Source of the DNA: a virus
Strand: one strand, 5' to 3'
Length of the DNA: 45,907 nucleotides
IMG/VR virus record: IMGVR_UViG_3300027742_000014
Location: 1 to 45,907 of that record
Under the pieces are notes generated by a model. The model was not told the DNA's origin and did not search any database. It saw only the letters and a list, made by a program, of their open reading frames with translations. Made by a program: the position numbers and the translations under genes. Position 1 is the first letter of the stretch; each line of letters starts with the position of its first letter. Shown here piece by piece: positions 15,898-21,625 of the stretch.

Positions 15898-16092
15898 TTA
15901 GTCTGGGAATGCCATCCATCTTTTTATTGGCACTTCACAAGAGAAGATATGCGGAGTCGCGAAATCCCAATGATCACCTTGCCATGACGCAATCCATTTG
16001 CGGCCGTCCTGAAACTCCACAATAGCGTCAAAGTCATAACTCGGGGTTATTCCTGGGAAACTGTTCCAACCCGTGAATGTATCATTCTCCAT
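15898..16092 (-). CDS. DUF551-like small protein, first gene of the early operon (64 aa)
   Basis: Start at 16092 (MENDTFTGWNSFPG) behind AAAAGGAGAG. A C-terminal IKRWMAFPD after a TPHIFSCEVP turn matches the ending of DUF551 proteins, short phage proteins of unknown function. Longer in-frame starts up to 16299 would read through the leader hairpin and have unlikely composition. Confidence 0.6.
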   Translation of the reverse strand: MENDTFTGWNSFPGITPSYDFDAIVEFQDGRKWIASWQGDHWDFATPHIFSCEVPIKRWMAFPD

Positions 16093-16111
16093 TCTTCTTC
16101 TCTCCTTTTCC

Positions 16112-16133
16112 GGGGGAGGCTCCAACCTCCCCC
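16112..16133 (-). promoter_or_regulatory. GC-rich hairpin beside the first ribosome binding site
   Basis: GGGGGAGG (16112-16119) and CCTCCCCC (16126-16133) form an 8-bp stem with a 6-base loop. On the minus transcript it ends two or three bases before AAAAGGAGAG of the first gene. No U-run follows, so translation control or RNA stability is likelier than termination. Confidence 0.5.
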
Positions 16134-16360
16134 AAAAAGTTATACATATCAACTGCCGCTTCTCTTTAAAGGGGAGAATGACCCTGTTAATGGACGGGAA
16201 CCTGTCTAATACTGACCAGGACTTTTTACCCCGCCCAAGTTGTAAAGTAGTTACCAAAGAACTATACCGCCATGTCCATTGCGGAATCCTTATGGCCATG
16301 CTCCATCGTTTGGAATGGCTCTGAAGGATTTGTCAGGGCAGTTACCTTAATTTCGAGTCA

Positions 16361-16389
16361 AAAATATCATAGGTGAAATGGTTTGTCAA
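16361..16389 (-). promoter_or_regulatory. Promoter of the minus-strand early operon
   Basis: TTGACA (16389-16384) and TATTTT (16366-16361) with a 17-base spacer, reading leftward. It is the only good promoter found upstream of the nine-gene recombination operon. Confidence 0.7.
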
Positions 16390-16397
16390 GAAATTTC

Positions 16398-16453
16398 TGC
16401 AATCTGTTCATTTTTTTGTTCAATTATTTTCTTCTTGACATTGCAATCAGTTC
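16398..16453. promoter_or_regulatory. Pair of operator-like direct repeats
   Basis: TGCAATCTGTTC (16398-16409) and TGCAATCAGTTC (16442-16453) differ at one base. One copy is just upstream of the leftward -35 box and the other overlaps the rightward promoter, so one protein could act on both. The HTH protein encoded at 16471 is the obvious candidate. Confidence 0.5.
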
Positions 16454-16463
16454 GTGATAGTGT
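16435..16463 (+). promoter_or_regulatory. Rightward promoter before the HTH regulator
   Basis: TTGACA (16435-16440), then TAGTGT (16458-16463) after 17 bases, or GATAGT after 15. The -10 match is imperfect. Transcription would start at or within a few bases of the ATG at 16471, so the mRNA may be leaderless, as known for some phage repressors. Confidence 0.5.
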
Positions 16464-16470
16464 TTTGAAC

Positions 16471-16656
16471 ATGAAGAAAATAACTGTGAAAAGCTACATA
16501 GGCAAGCTGCTCCGACGATATGATCATAAAACTCGTTATATTGACGTAGCACGAGAATTGGGGATTACTCCGCGGTATGTGCGTCATCTTGAAAAAGGTG
16601 AACGGACTCCAAGCAATCACTTACGGAAATTAATTAAGTTGATATTGGGGAAATAG
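16471..16656 (+). CDS. Small helix-turn-helix regulator (61 aa)
   Basis: Start placed at ATG 16471; the frame is open upstream to 16378 but that part lies in the promoter. Residues ~20-58 are an XRE/Cro-like HTH (YIDVARELGITPRYVRHLEK). No dimerisation domain beyond it, so it resembles Cro-sized regulators. It is the first gene of the rightward operon and probably binds the repeats just upstream. A closely related HTH is fused to the next gene product. Confidence 0.75.
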   Translation: MKKITVKSYIGKLLRRYDHKTRYIDVARELGITPRYVRHLEKGERTPSNHLRKLIKLILGK

Positions 16657-16663
16657 GTATATT

Positions 16664-17113
16664 GTGATTTATTTTATAAAATCCGAAAGTGGACATGTAA
16701 AAATAGGATGCTCCAAAAATGATATAAACATAAGGATTGCGGCCCTACAGTGTGCATCCCCGTTCAAGTTGACCCTTTTAAAGACTATCCCTGGAGATTA
16801 CGAACAAGAAAATCTGATTCACAAGAAATTCAAGAAATATAGATTTAGGGGAGAATGGTTTATTCTCACTGCTGACATTATAGAATTTATTGACAATCCA
16901 TATATTCTCAAAAAACCGCTCAAGCCCATTAAAAAAATAATTGAGATAAAAACAGAACCTCAACAATCAATCTATAATTTAGTTAAAAGAGAAGGCGGAA
17001 AAAAAGAAGTTGCACACCTTCTTGGCATAACTCCCCGTTATGTAAAAATGCTTCTTGCGGGACAGGTCCCAAGCGACCATTTACGCAAGTTGATAAAGAT
17101 GGTGCTGAAATGA
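16664..17113 (+). CDS. T5orf172/GIY-YIG-like domain fused to a helix-turn-helix (149 aa)
   Basis: GTG start (16664) behind GGGGAAATAGGT. Residues ~1-75 match the T5orf172/Mug113 branch of the GIY-YIG fold: IYFIKSESGHVKIGCSKN, then LQCASPFKLTLLKTIPG, E47 and GEWF. Residues ~108-149 repeat the neighbouring regulator's HTH (LGITPRYVKMLLAG, HLRKLIK). The pair suggests a nuclease-fold protein targeted to the same DNA site as the regulator, or a second regulator. Overlaps the next gene (ATGA). Confidence 0.75.
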   Translation: MIYFIKSESGHVKIGCSKNDINIRIAALQCASPFKLTLLKTIPGDYEQENLIHKKFKKYRFRGEWFILTADIIEFIDNPYILKKPLKPIKKIIEIKTEPQQSIYNLVKREGGKKEVAHLLGITPRYVKMLLAGQVPSDHLRKLIKMVLK

Positions 17114-17895
17114 TCCGAGTATTTCCGACAAGAAATAAATGGACACCAACAGATGAACTTGCGTTTATTGGTGATCCTCCGTTGTTCCGCCCGCCAGAAC
17201 AATCCGTTTATGTCTCGGTTGTTTTCACTTGGGACATCCAAGAGGGGTTGAGATTGCAACGAGCTTGGAGTGAGTTTTATTCGGATGTTAAGGTAGGCGG
17301 CCCTGCCTTTGATGACCCAGGCGGTGAATTTATGCCCGGAAGATTCATTAAAGAAGGAGTTATTTTCACGAGTCGGGGTTGTCCTTTTAAATGTCCTTGG
17401 TGTTTTGTGCCAAAAAGAGAAGGTAAAATCAGGGAATTTGAAATCAAGGAAGGGCATATTATTCAAGACAATAATCTTCTTGCTTGTTCAAAAGATCATT
17501 TGGTAAAAGTGTTTGATATGCTCCAAGGCCAAAAGGGAATTAAATTTTCAGGTGGCCTTGATGCTCAATTATTGAGTACGTGGCACGTTGATCAATTTAA
17601 GAAATTGTCAATAAATGAAATGTGGTTTGCCTGTGATCACAAGGGGGCATTAAAACATCTTGAAAGGGTTGCTGATTTAACTTCTGATTTTTCGGTTAAC
17701 AAGAAGCGGTGCTATGTCTTGATCGGGTTTAATGGTGAAAATATTTTAGATGCCGAAACCCGCCTTGAATCGGTTTACAAGTTAGGATTTTTGCCTTTCG
17801 CTCAACTTTACAGAAATGAGAATCCCATGAATTGGTCAAAAGAGTGGAAAAAGCTAAACAGGAAATGGTCAAGACCTGCAGCATATAGAAAATGA
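17110..17895 (+). CDS. Radical SAM protein of phage type (261 aa)
   Basis: The iron-sulfur motif is C91xxxC95xxC98 in SRGCPFKCPWCFVP. GGPAFDDPGGEF (~63-74) and the long N-terminus before the cluster are features I associate with a family seen in phages and prophages. SAM-binding GG (FSGGLD) follows. There is no auxiliary cluster motif. Substrate unknown; nearby genes deal with DNA binding and translation, giving no firm clue. Overlaps the preceding gene by four bases. Confidence 0.8.
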   Translation: MIRVFPTRNKWTPTDELAFIGDPPLFRPPEQSVYVSVVFTWDIQEGLRLQRAWSEFYSDVKVGGPAFDDPGGEFMPGRFIKEGVIFTSRGCPFKCPWCFVPKREGKIREFEIKEGHIIQDNNLLACSKDHLVKVFDMLQGQKGIKFSGGLDAQLLSTWHVDQFKKLSINEMWFACDHKGALKHLERVADLTSDFSVNKKRCYVLIGFNGENILDAETRLESVYKLGFLPFAQLYRNENPMNWSKEWKKLNRKWSRPAAYRK

Positions 17896-17907
17896 GAGGA
17901 AAAGGAA

Positions 17908-18099
17908 ATGAAAAAGCCGGTAATAGCCTTACAGAGACATTCAGGGGAAATTTCGGTAGATGGATATAAGACCAGAATAAACCTCCCCAAAGGATGTACA
18001 GGCTTGTTGTTTATTTTTGAGAGCAAAGTATCTGCTTACAGATATTGGGGTAAAAATACAGAATTGCAAGAAATTGAACTGGAGGACTCTGATGGTTGA
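17908..18099 (+). CDS. Small protein, unknown (63 aa)
   Basis: ATG behind GAGGAAAAGGAA. A compact beta-rich sequence (VIALQRHSGEISVDGYKTRI) ending in an acidic tail. It overlaps the next gene's start by eight bases. No family recognised. Confidence 0.6.
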   Translation: MKKPVIALQRHSGEISVDGYKTRINLPKGCTGLLFIFESKVSAYRYWGKNTELQEIELEDSDG

Positions 18100-18466
18100 C
18101 TGGCCTGAAGATAAAGTGTTTCTAAAAGCGTATAGAATGTTTAGTGCTGAAGAACTGGCGAAATCCTGTGGTACTCACCGGGAAGCTGTTTACAATCACT
18201 ACAACCAACTCACAAAATATCGAACGGTAAACAAGAACGGCAACATTGTTACAAAAGAAAGAACCTTCCCTTACTTAAACTATCTCCGCTTGGTTCTGAA
18301 AGGAATTAGGCGGGAAACTCATTCTTTGGGCTTAAATTTGAACGAAAAGGACTTCAAGGCATGGTTGGGTACAAAAAAGGGACAATGGCTTCTACGGCAA
18401 TTCTCAGCGGCCAGAGAGGGTGGTACGCAAAATGACTATGAGTTCGGGGGAACTGAGGGATTATGA
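18092..18466 (+). CDS. Putative helix-turn-helix early protein (124 aa)
   Basis: Start at ATG 18092, supported by GGAGG at 18081-18085; an in-frame ATG at 18017 lies in the previous gene without support. Residues ~17-40 (FSAEELAKSCGTHREAVYNH) look like an HTH. Helical, basic C-terminal half (LVLKGIRRETHSLGL). Probably DNA-binding; role unknown. Confidence 0.55.
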   Translation: MVDWPEDKVFLKAYRMFSAEELAKSCGTHREAVYNHYNQLTKYRTVNKNGNIVTKERTFPYLNYLRLVLKGIRRETHSLGLNLNEKDFKAWLGTKKGQWLLRQFSAAREGGTQNDYEFGGTEGL

Positions 18467-18825
18467 AAGAGTTACTTTTCTCGGTTACAAAAAAAGATTT
18501 AGATATCAGCTACTTTTCGGGTAGTGGGGCTGGCGGACAGCATAGAAACAGACATATGAATTGTGTTCGGATATATCATAAAGATTCGGGGGCAAGAACT
18601 ACTGGACAATCTCATAAAGAGAAAATCGCCAATACTAAAGAAGCGTTTAGAAATCTGAACAAGCATCCCAAATTTAAAATATGGATGAATAAAAGAATAA
18701 GCGAAATCAAAAAAGGAAAATCTCTTGAAAAAGAAGTAGATGAAATGATGATTGAAAGCAATTTAAAAATCGAGTTCAAGGAAAACGGCAAATGGGTTTC
18801 TACTGAGTTCGGGGAGAGAATGTGA
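18463..18825 (+). CDS. Release-factor-like GGQ protein (120 aa)
   Basis: Residues ~12-70 match the catalytic domain of class I release factors and ArfB-type rescue hydrolases: SGSGAGGQHRNRH with G24-G25-Q26, then CVRIYHKDSG and TGQSHKEKIANTKEA. GGQ is intact, so hydrolysis of peptidyl-tRNA on the ribosome is plausible. There is no codon-recognition domain. The C-terminal ~45 residues are basic then acidic, unlike RF2, and may act as an anchoring tail. Related stand-alone proteins occur in phages; their job is not established. Confidence 0.8.
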   Translation: MKELLFSVTKKDLDISYFSGSGAGGQHRNRHMNCVRIYHKDSGARTTGQSHKEKIANTKEAFRNLNKHPKFKIWMNKRISEIKKGKSLEKEVDEMMIESNLKIEFKENGKWVSTEFGERM

Positions 18826-19016
18826 AAACAATCCTATTCATCATATTTTTACTATTGATTCCATCCTTCCTGTCAATCCCCAGGTGGGATACTAGCCTGC
18901 ACGAAAAGTACATCCGTGATTATCATGGCCACTATATAGCCATCAAAACAGACTTTACGGAGTTTATTCGTCCGGATGGAGAAGTGTGTAGACTAACAAT
19001 GAAAAGGAGAAAATAA
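18822..19016 (+). CDS. Small exported or membrane-anchored protein (64 aa)
   Basis: GTG start overlapping the previous stop (GTGA). The first ~19 residues form a hydrophobic helix (TILFIIFLLLIPSFLS), a signal peptide or N-terminal anchor. The rest is basic and beta-like. No recognised domain. Confidence 0.55.
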   Translation: MKTILFIIFLLLIPSFLSIPRWDTSLHEKYIRDYHGHYIAIKTDFTEFIRPDGEVCRLTMKRRK

Positions 19017-19402
19017 TGGAAATCAAAGAAACTGAACGGAAAAAGTTAGAAAGGGCGCTTGACACCCTATGGTCAAATTGTATACGGATGAGAGATAAAA
19101 CTTGTCGAGTATGCAATCATGATGGCCGACTCGAAGCGCATCACATTATGGGGCGAAGGCACAAAAGCACCCGTTGGGATCTCGACAACGGAATTTTGCT
19201 CTGTTGGAATCATCACGTTAAATATGGACATGCTGATCCTGAAACACTTAGGGACAATGTCATTGAGTGTATCGGTGCCAAGAAATATAATGCCCTGAAG
19301 GAAAAATCACGAAATAAAGGAAAAGCTTACAAAATGAGTATGTCAGACCTTGAAGATATTAAAGCTGGGCTAAAAATAAAGCTAAGTGATTGGGGGGAAT
19401 AA
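19016..19402 (+). CDS. NinG-like HNH protein (128 aa)
   Basis: A one-zinc HNH fold: CRVC (31-34), AHHIMGRR (42-49), TRWDLDNGILLCWNHH (53-68). The arrangement RWDxxNGxxLCxxxH matches phage NinG-type recombination nucleases rather than homing enzymes. It may process recombination or replication intermediates. It overlaps neighbours by one base on both sides (TAATG). Confidence 0.75.
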   Translation: MEIKETERKKLERALDTLWSNCIRMRDKTCRVCNHDGRLEAHHIMGRRHKSTRWDLDNGILLCWNHHVKYGHADPETLRDNVIECIGAKKYNALKEKSRNKGKAYKMSMSDLEDIKAGLKIKLSDWGE

Positions 19403-19449
19403 TGAATGAGCAAAGCCTACAGGCATTATTGGATAGTTTGCCAGATGAT
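19393..19449 (+). repeat. Direct repeat, copy A (gene start module)
   Basis: 57 bases covering ribosome binding site, start and first 15 codons; matches 19679-19735 with about four substitutions. Confidence 0.85.
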
Positions 19450-19695
19450 AAAACCGAATGGCGAGAGGATACTTTAAAAAACGGATTAATCTTGGCTAAT
19501 GCTAAACTCGGAGCCATAGAAATGCTTTTAAACGGCGAAGAAGTATCGGATTTCATGTTGAGTTTTGGGGTTGTAATGAGAGTAGCAGACGCCCTTAACC
19601 AAATAAATCTGCTGATTAATTTCATCCCTGAAGGATGGGAAATGCCTTTGGGGTGGGCTGAATTAGTGAAGCAAATAAGGGGGAATAATGAATGA
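19402..19695 (+). CDS. Small early protein with duplicated N-terminus, copy A (97 aa)
   Basis: Start at the ATG 19402 (TAATG overlap), shared with the copy at 19688; the ATG at 19390 lies in the upstream gene. N-terminal NEQSLQALLDSLPDD is repeated in the next gene. The rest is an amphipathic helical protein ending with a GWAELVKQIRG segment. Function unknown. Confidence 0.6.
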   Translation: MNEQSLQALLDSLPDDKTEWREDTLKNGLILANAKLGAIEMLLNGEEVSDFMLSFGVVMRVADALNQINLLINFIPEGWEMPLGWAELVKQIRGNNE

Positions 19696-19735
19696 GCAAA
19701 GCCTACGGGCATTGTTGGATAGTTTACCAGACGAT
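19679..19735 (+). repeat. Direct repeat, copy B (gene start module)
   Basis: Second copy of the 57-base module; changes are mostly silent third-position changes, so both copies appear to be kept as coding sequence. Confidence 0.85.
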
Positions 19736-19882
19736 TGGGACAAAGAAGACCAAACACTAAAACTAAAAAATGCTTTACGGTTTTACGCAAATCCTCACAA
19801 TTACGGAATTGGTGGAGGAAGTTCAAATAAAATTCTCAAGGATGCCGGGAAGATAGCAAAAAGGGCATTAGGGAGGGACTAA
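19688..19882 (+). CDS. Small early protein with duplicated N-terminus, copy B (64 aa)
   Basis: Begins NEQSLRALLDSLPDD like the upstream gene, then diverges into a short sequence with GIGGGSSNKILKDAGK and a basic end. Overlaps copy A by eight bases. Unknown function; may bind the same partner through the shared N-terminus. Confidence 0.6.
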   Translation: MNEQSLRALLDSLPDDWDKEDQTLKLKNALRFYANPHNYGIGGGSSNKILKDAGKIAKRALGRD

Positions 19883-19959
19883 TGCGATACGCAATCAGCT
19901 TCTTGTTCATGTTTCTGGTTGTTTGCGCCGGGATCGGATTCTGCAAGCTGCTTCTGTAG
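19882..19959 (+). CDS. Single-span membrane mini-protein (25 aa)
   Basis: ATG 19882 overlaps the previous TAA, with GGGAGGG upstream. The peptide is essentially one transmembrane helix (ISFLFMFLVVCAGIGF) with a Lys near the end. Short coupled hydrophobic frames of this kind occur in phage early operons; function unknown. Confidence 0.45.
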   Translation: MRYAISFLFMFLVVCAGIGFCKLLL

Positions 19960-20001
19960 GGAGTAGAATTCTTGAGGTGGGTGTTTTGAAGGGAGGAAAA
20001 A

Positions 20002-20151
20002 ATGAAGAGTAACTGGAAAATTTCAATAAATGACGGTTATTGTGAGTATCAATATCGTATTCAGATCAGTGACGACGAATCAGTTGATTCTGTTTATGAA
20101 AAAATCAGAAAGTTATTTAGGGCAAGAAAGCGGGTGGGTGTTCTGAGATGA
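20002..20151 (+). CDS. Small basic protein (49 aa), frame continues past its TGA
   Basis: ATG behind GGGAGGAAAAA. Beta-strand region (SNWKISINDGYCEYQYRIQI) followed by a basic helix, stop TGA 20149-20151. The same frame stays open for 39 more codons and reads like protein, so this may be the first part of a gene interrupted by one stop. Confidence 0.5.
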   Translation: MKSNWKISINDGYCEYQYRIQISDDESVDSVYEKIRKLFRARKRVGVLR

Positions 20152-20271
20152 AGCCAGGCTTACCACGGATGCGTGTATGAAGATTCGGGGAAGAAACAAC
20201 TTGACAAACTGATTAGATTATGCGTAGATAAGATTAAGGTGAAGGATGAAAATAATAAACTTGAAAACTAA
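20152..20271 (+). other. In-frame continuation after TGA
   Basis: Codons after the TGA at 20149-20151 run open to TAA 20269-20271 and read as an amphipathic helix (KKQLDKLIRLCVDKIK). A GTG at 20175 has no ribosome binding site. Either a decayed second half, a readthrough extension or chance. Confidence 0.3.
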
Positions 20272-20366
20272 GAAGGTTCATTCATGGGTTGTCGTTAAGT
20301 CGGCCAGGGTTTCATCCCCCTGTACCTGCCTATGGGTGAGCCTTTTTTATTGTCAAGGGTGGTATT

Positions 20367-20816
20367 ATGAAATATTTAGAAAAAATAAAAGACCCACGGT
20401 GGCAGAAGAAAAGATTGGAAGTTTTGGAAAGAGATGACTGGCAATGTCAGAAATGCGGGGATAAAGAAACTACTCTTCATGTTCATCATTTGCGTTACAT
20501 TCCCAATAAAGCACCTTGGGAATATAAAAATTATAATCTATTAACGCTATGTTCTAATTGCCATGAATATGAAACAGAGATTCGTAAGGAATGTGAGTCT
20601 CAACTTCTCGATATGCTCCGTGCTAAGCAGTTTTTGGCTGATGACGTTTTGTGTATTCAAGATTTCCTTTTTTCAGCATCTAATCTTTACCACCCACAGC
20701 ATTTATCAGACGCCCTAAGATGGAATTTATGTAATTCAATCGGAGTTGAGCGGGGGTATTATCTTTTAGAACAATTAATTAAGAATTTCGAATATCAAGG
20801 AAAGTTTGATGGCTAA
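20367..20816 (+). CDS. HNH endonuclease family protein (149 aa)
   Basis: ATG behind AAGGGTGG. Residues ~10-70 contain the classic HNH with zinc pairs: WQKKRLEVLERDDWQCQKCG, VHHLRY and LCSNCHEYE. The C-terminal ~75 residues are helical and not recognised. Placed directly upstream of the replication organiser gene with an eight-base overlap. Could be a homing endonuclease or a packaging/recombination HNH. Confidence 0.8.
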   Translation: MKYLEKIKDPRWQKKRLEVLERDDWQCQKCGDKETTLHVHHLRYIPNKAPWEYKNYNLLTLCSNCHEYETEIRKECESQLLDMLRAKQFLADDVLCIQDFLFSASNLYHPQHLSDALRWNLCNSIGVERGYYLLEQLIKNFEYQGKFDG

Positions 20817-21534
20817 ATACCGCTCAATTCTATGTGCAATATGGGATGATCCTGATTTTCAAGATTATTCGCCAGATGCCAAGCTTCTGTTTCTTTATCT
20901 TTGTACCAATAGACGAACCACCGAATCAGGTATTTATCCAATTACCACAAAGACAATCCAAAATGAAACTTGTATTAAAAAAGAAACCGTTAAGAAACTG
21001 TTAAGTAACGATTTAAAAAATGTTTCCTATGACTTCGATAATTCCTTTGTATTTGTCCACAGGTTCATGAATTACAATTCCGGAGGTAGACCCGAAAGAA
21101 TAGAATCGGGAATCAGGTCAGATAATCAAAATTACCAAACTCCACTTTGGAATATTTTTATGGAGCAATATCCGTATTTAAAAAGTGGCTTTGAAACAAA
21201 GAATCTTACTATTTATAATACTAATTCTATAACTAATTCTAATACTATTACTAATGAACCGTTACAAAACGGTTACAAAACCGTTACTAAACCGTTAAAA
21301 AAAGTTGCTAAAAACAAATACTTAGATAGTGTCTTCTTATCAGATGAAGAATATCAGAAATTAGACAAAGCGTTAGGAAGGGAAACTTTAATTATAGGAA
21401 TAGAAAAAGTAGATTATTCAATTACCGTTAAGGGTGAGAAATATAATGATCACTATAAAACTTTATTAAATTGGCATAAACGGGGATTTTTAATAGGAGC
21501 GAACCATGAAGATCCTTATGCAAAAAGTTTGTAA
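20809..21534 (+). CDS. Phage replication organiser, DnaD/O-like (241 aa)
   Basis: Start at ATG 20809 (MAKYRSILC) behind AAGGAAA. The N-terminal ~110 residues (IWDDPDFQDYSPDAKLLFLY, GIYPITTKTIQNETCIKKE) form a winged-helix layout shared by phage initiator proteins. The middle is a Thr/Asn-rich linker (NTNSITNSNTITNE). The C-terminal ~75 residues (YLDSVFLSDEEYQKL) form a small domain often found with it. It probably binds the origin and loads the helicase encoded next. Confidence 0.7.
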   Translation: MAKYRSILCAIWDDPDFQDYSPDAKLLFLYLCTNRRTTESGIYPITTKTIQNETCIKKETVKKLLSNDLKNVSYDFDNSFVFVHRFMNYNSGGRPERIESGIRSDNQNYQTPLWNIFMEQYPYLKSGFETKNLTIYNTNSITNSNTITNEPLQNGYKTVTKPLKKVAKNKYLDSVFLSDEEYQKLDKALGRETLIIGIEKVDYSITVKGEKYNDHYKTLLNWHKRGFLIGANHEDPYAKSL

Positions 21535-21625
21535 AAAAATAATCATATATTTAAACTTACATGGCTTATTGACTCAACGTCTTACGGTTAAACTCTTTAA
21601 GTTATTTAATTTAAAGGAAATCTAA
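21506..21625 (+). CDS. Small basic hydrophobic protein (39 aa)
   Basis: ATG 21506 with TAGGAGC upstream; stop overlaps the primase-helicase start (TAATG). Lys/Leu/Ile-rich, amphipathic (QKVCKKIIIYLNLHG). It may mainly couple translation of the next gene; no domain recognised. Confidence 0.45.
   Translation: MKILMQKVCKKIIIYLNLHGLLTQRLTVKLFKLFNLKEI

Larger units (their letters stand above)
16093..16470. other. Divergent control region between early operons
   Basis: 378 bases without a convincing gene. It contains the leader of the minus operon (~260 bases from the predicted start near 16353), a hairpin next to its first ribosome binding site, two divergent promoters and a pair of operator-like repeats. 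A 19-codon frame at the leader's end (ATG near 16149 on the minus strand) overlaps the first gene but has no good ribosome binding site. Confidence 0.65.

Noticed and set aside
16134-16299. Longer N-terminus for the DUF551-like protein
   Set aside because: It would read through the leader hairpin, has Arg/Pro-rich unlikely sequence, and the ATG at 16092 has a clear ribosome binding site.
19052-19080. Promoter (TTGACA ... TATACG) inside the NinG-like gene
   Set aside because: The -10 match is only partial and the site is within coding sequence of a continuous operon; likely chance.
20246-20437. Open frame beginning MKIINLKTKKVHSW
   Set aside because: Although a ribosome binding site is present, it runs 70 bases into the HNH gene in another frame and its composition is poor; left out as a gene.
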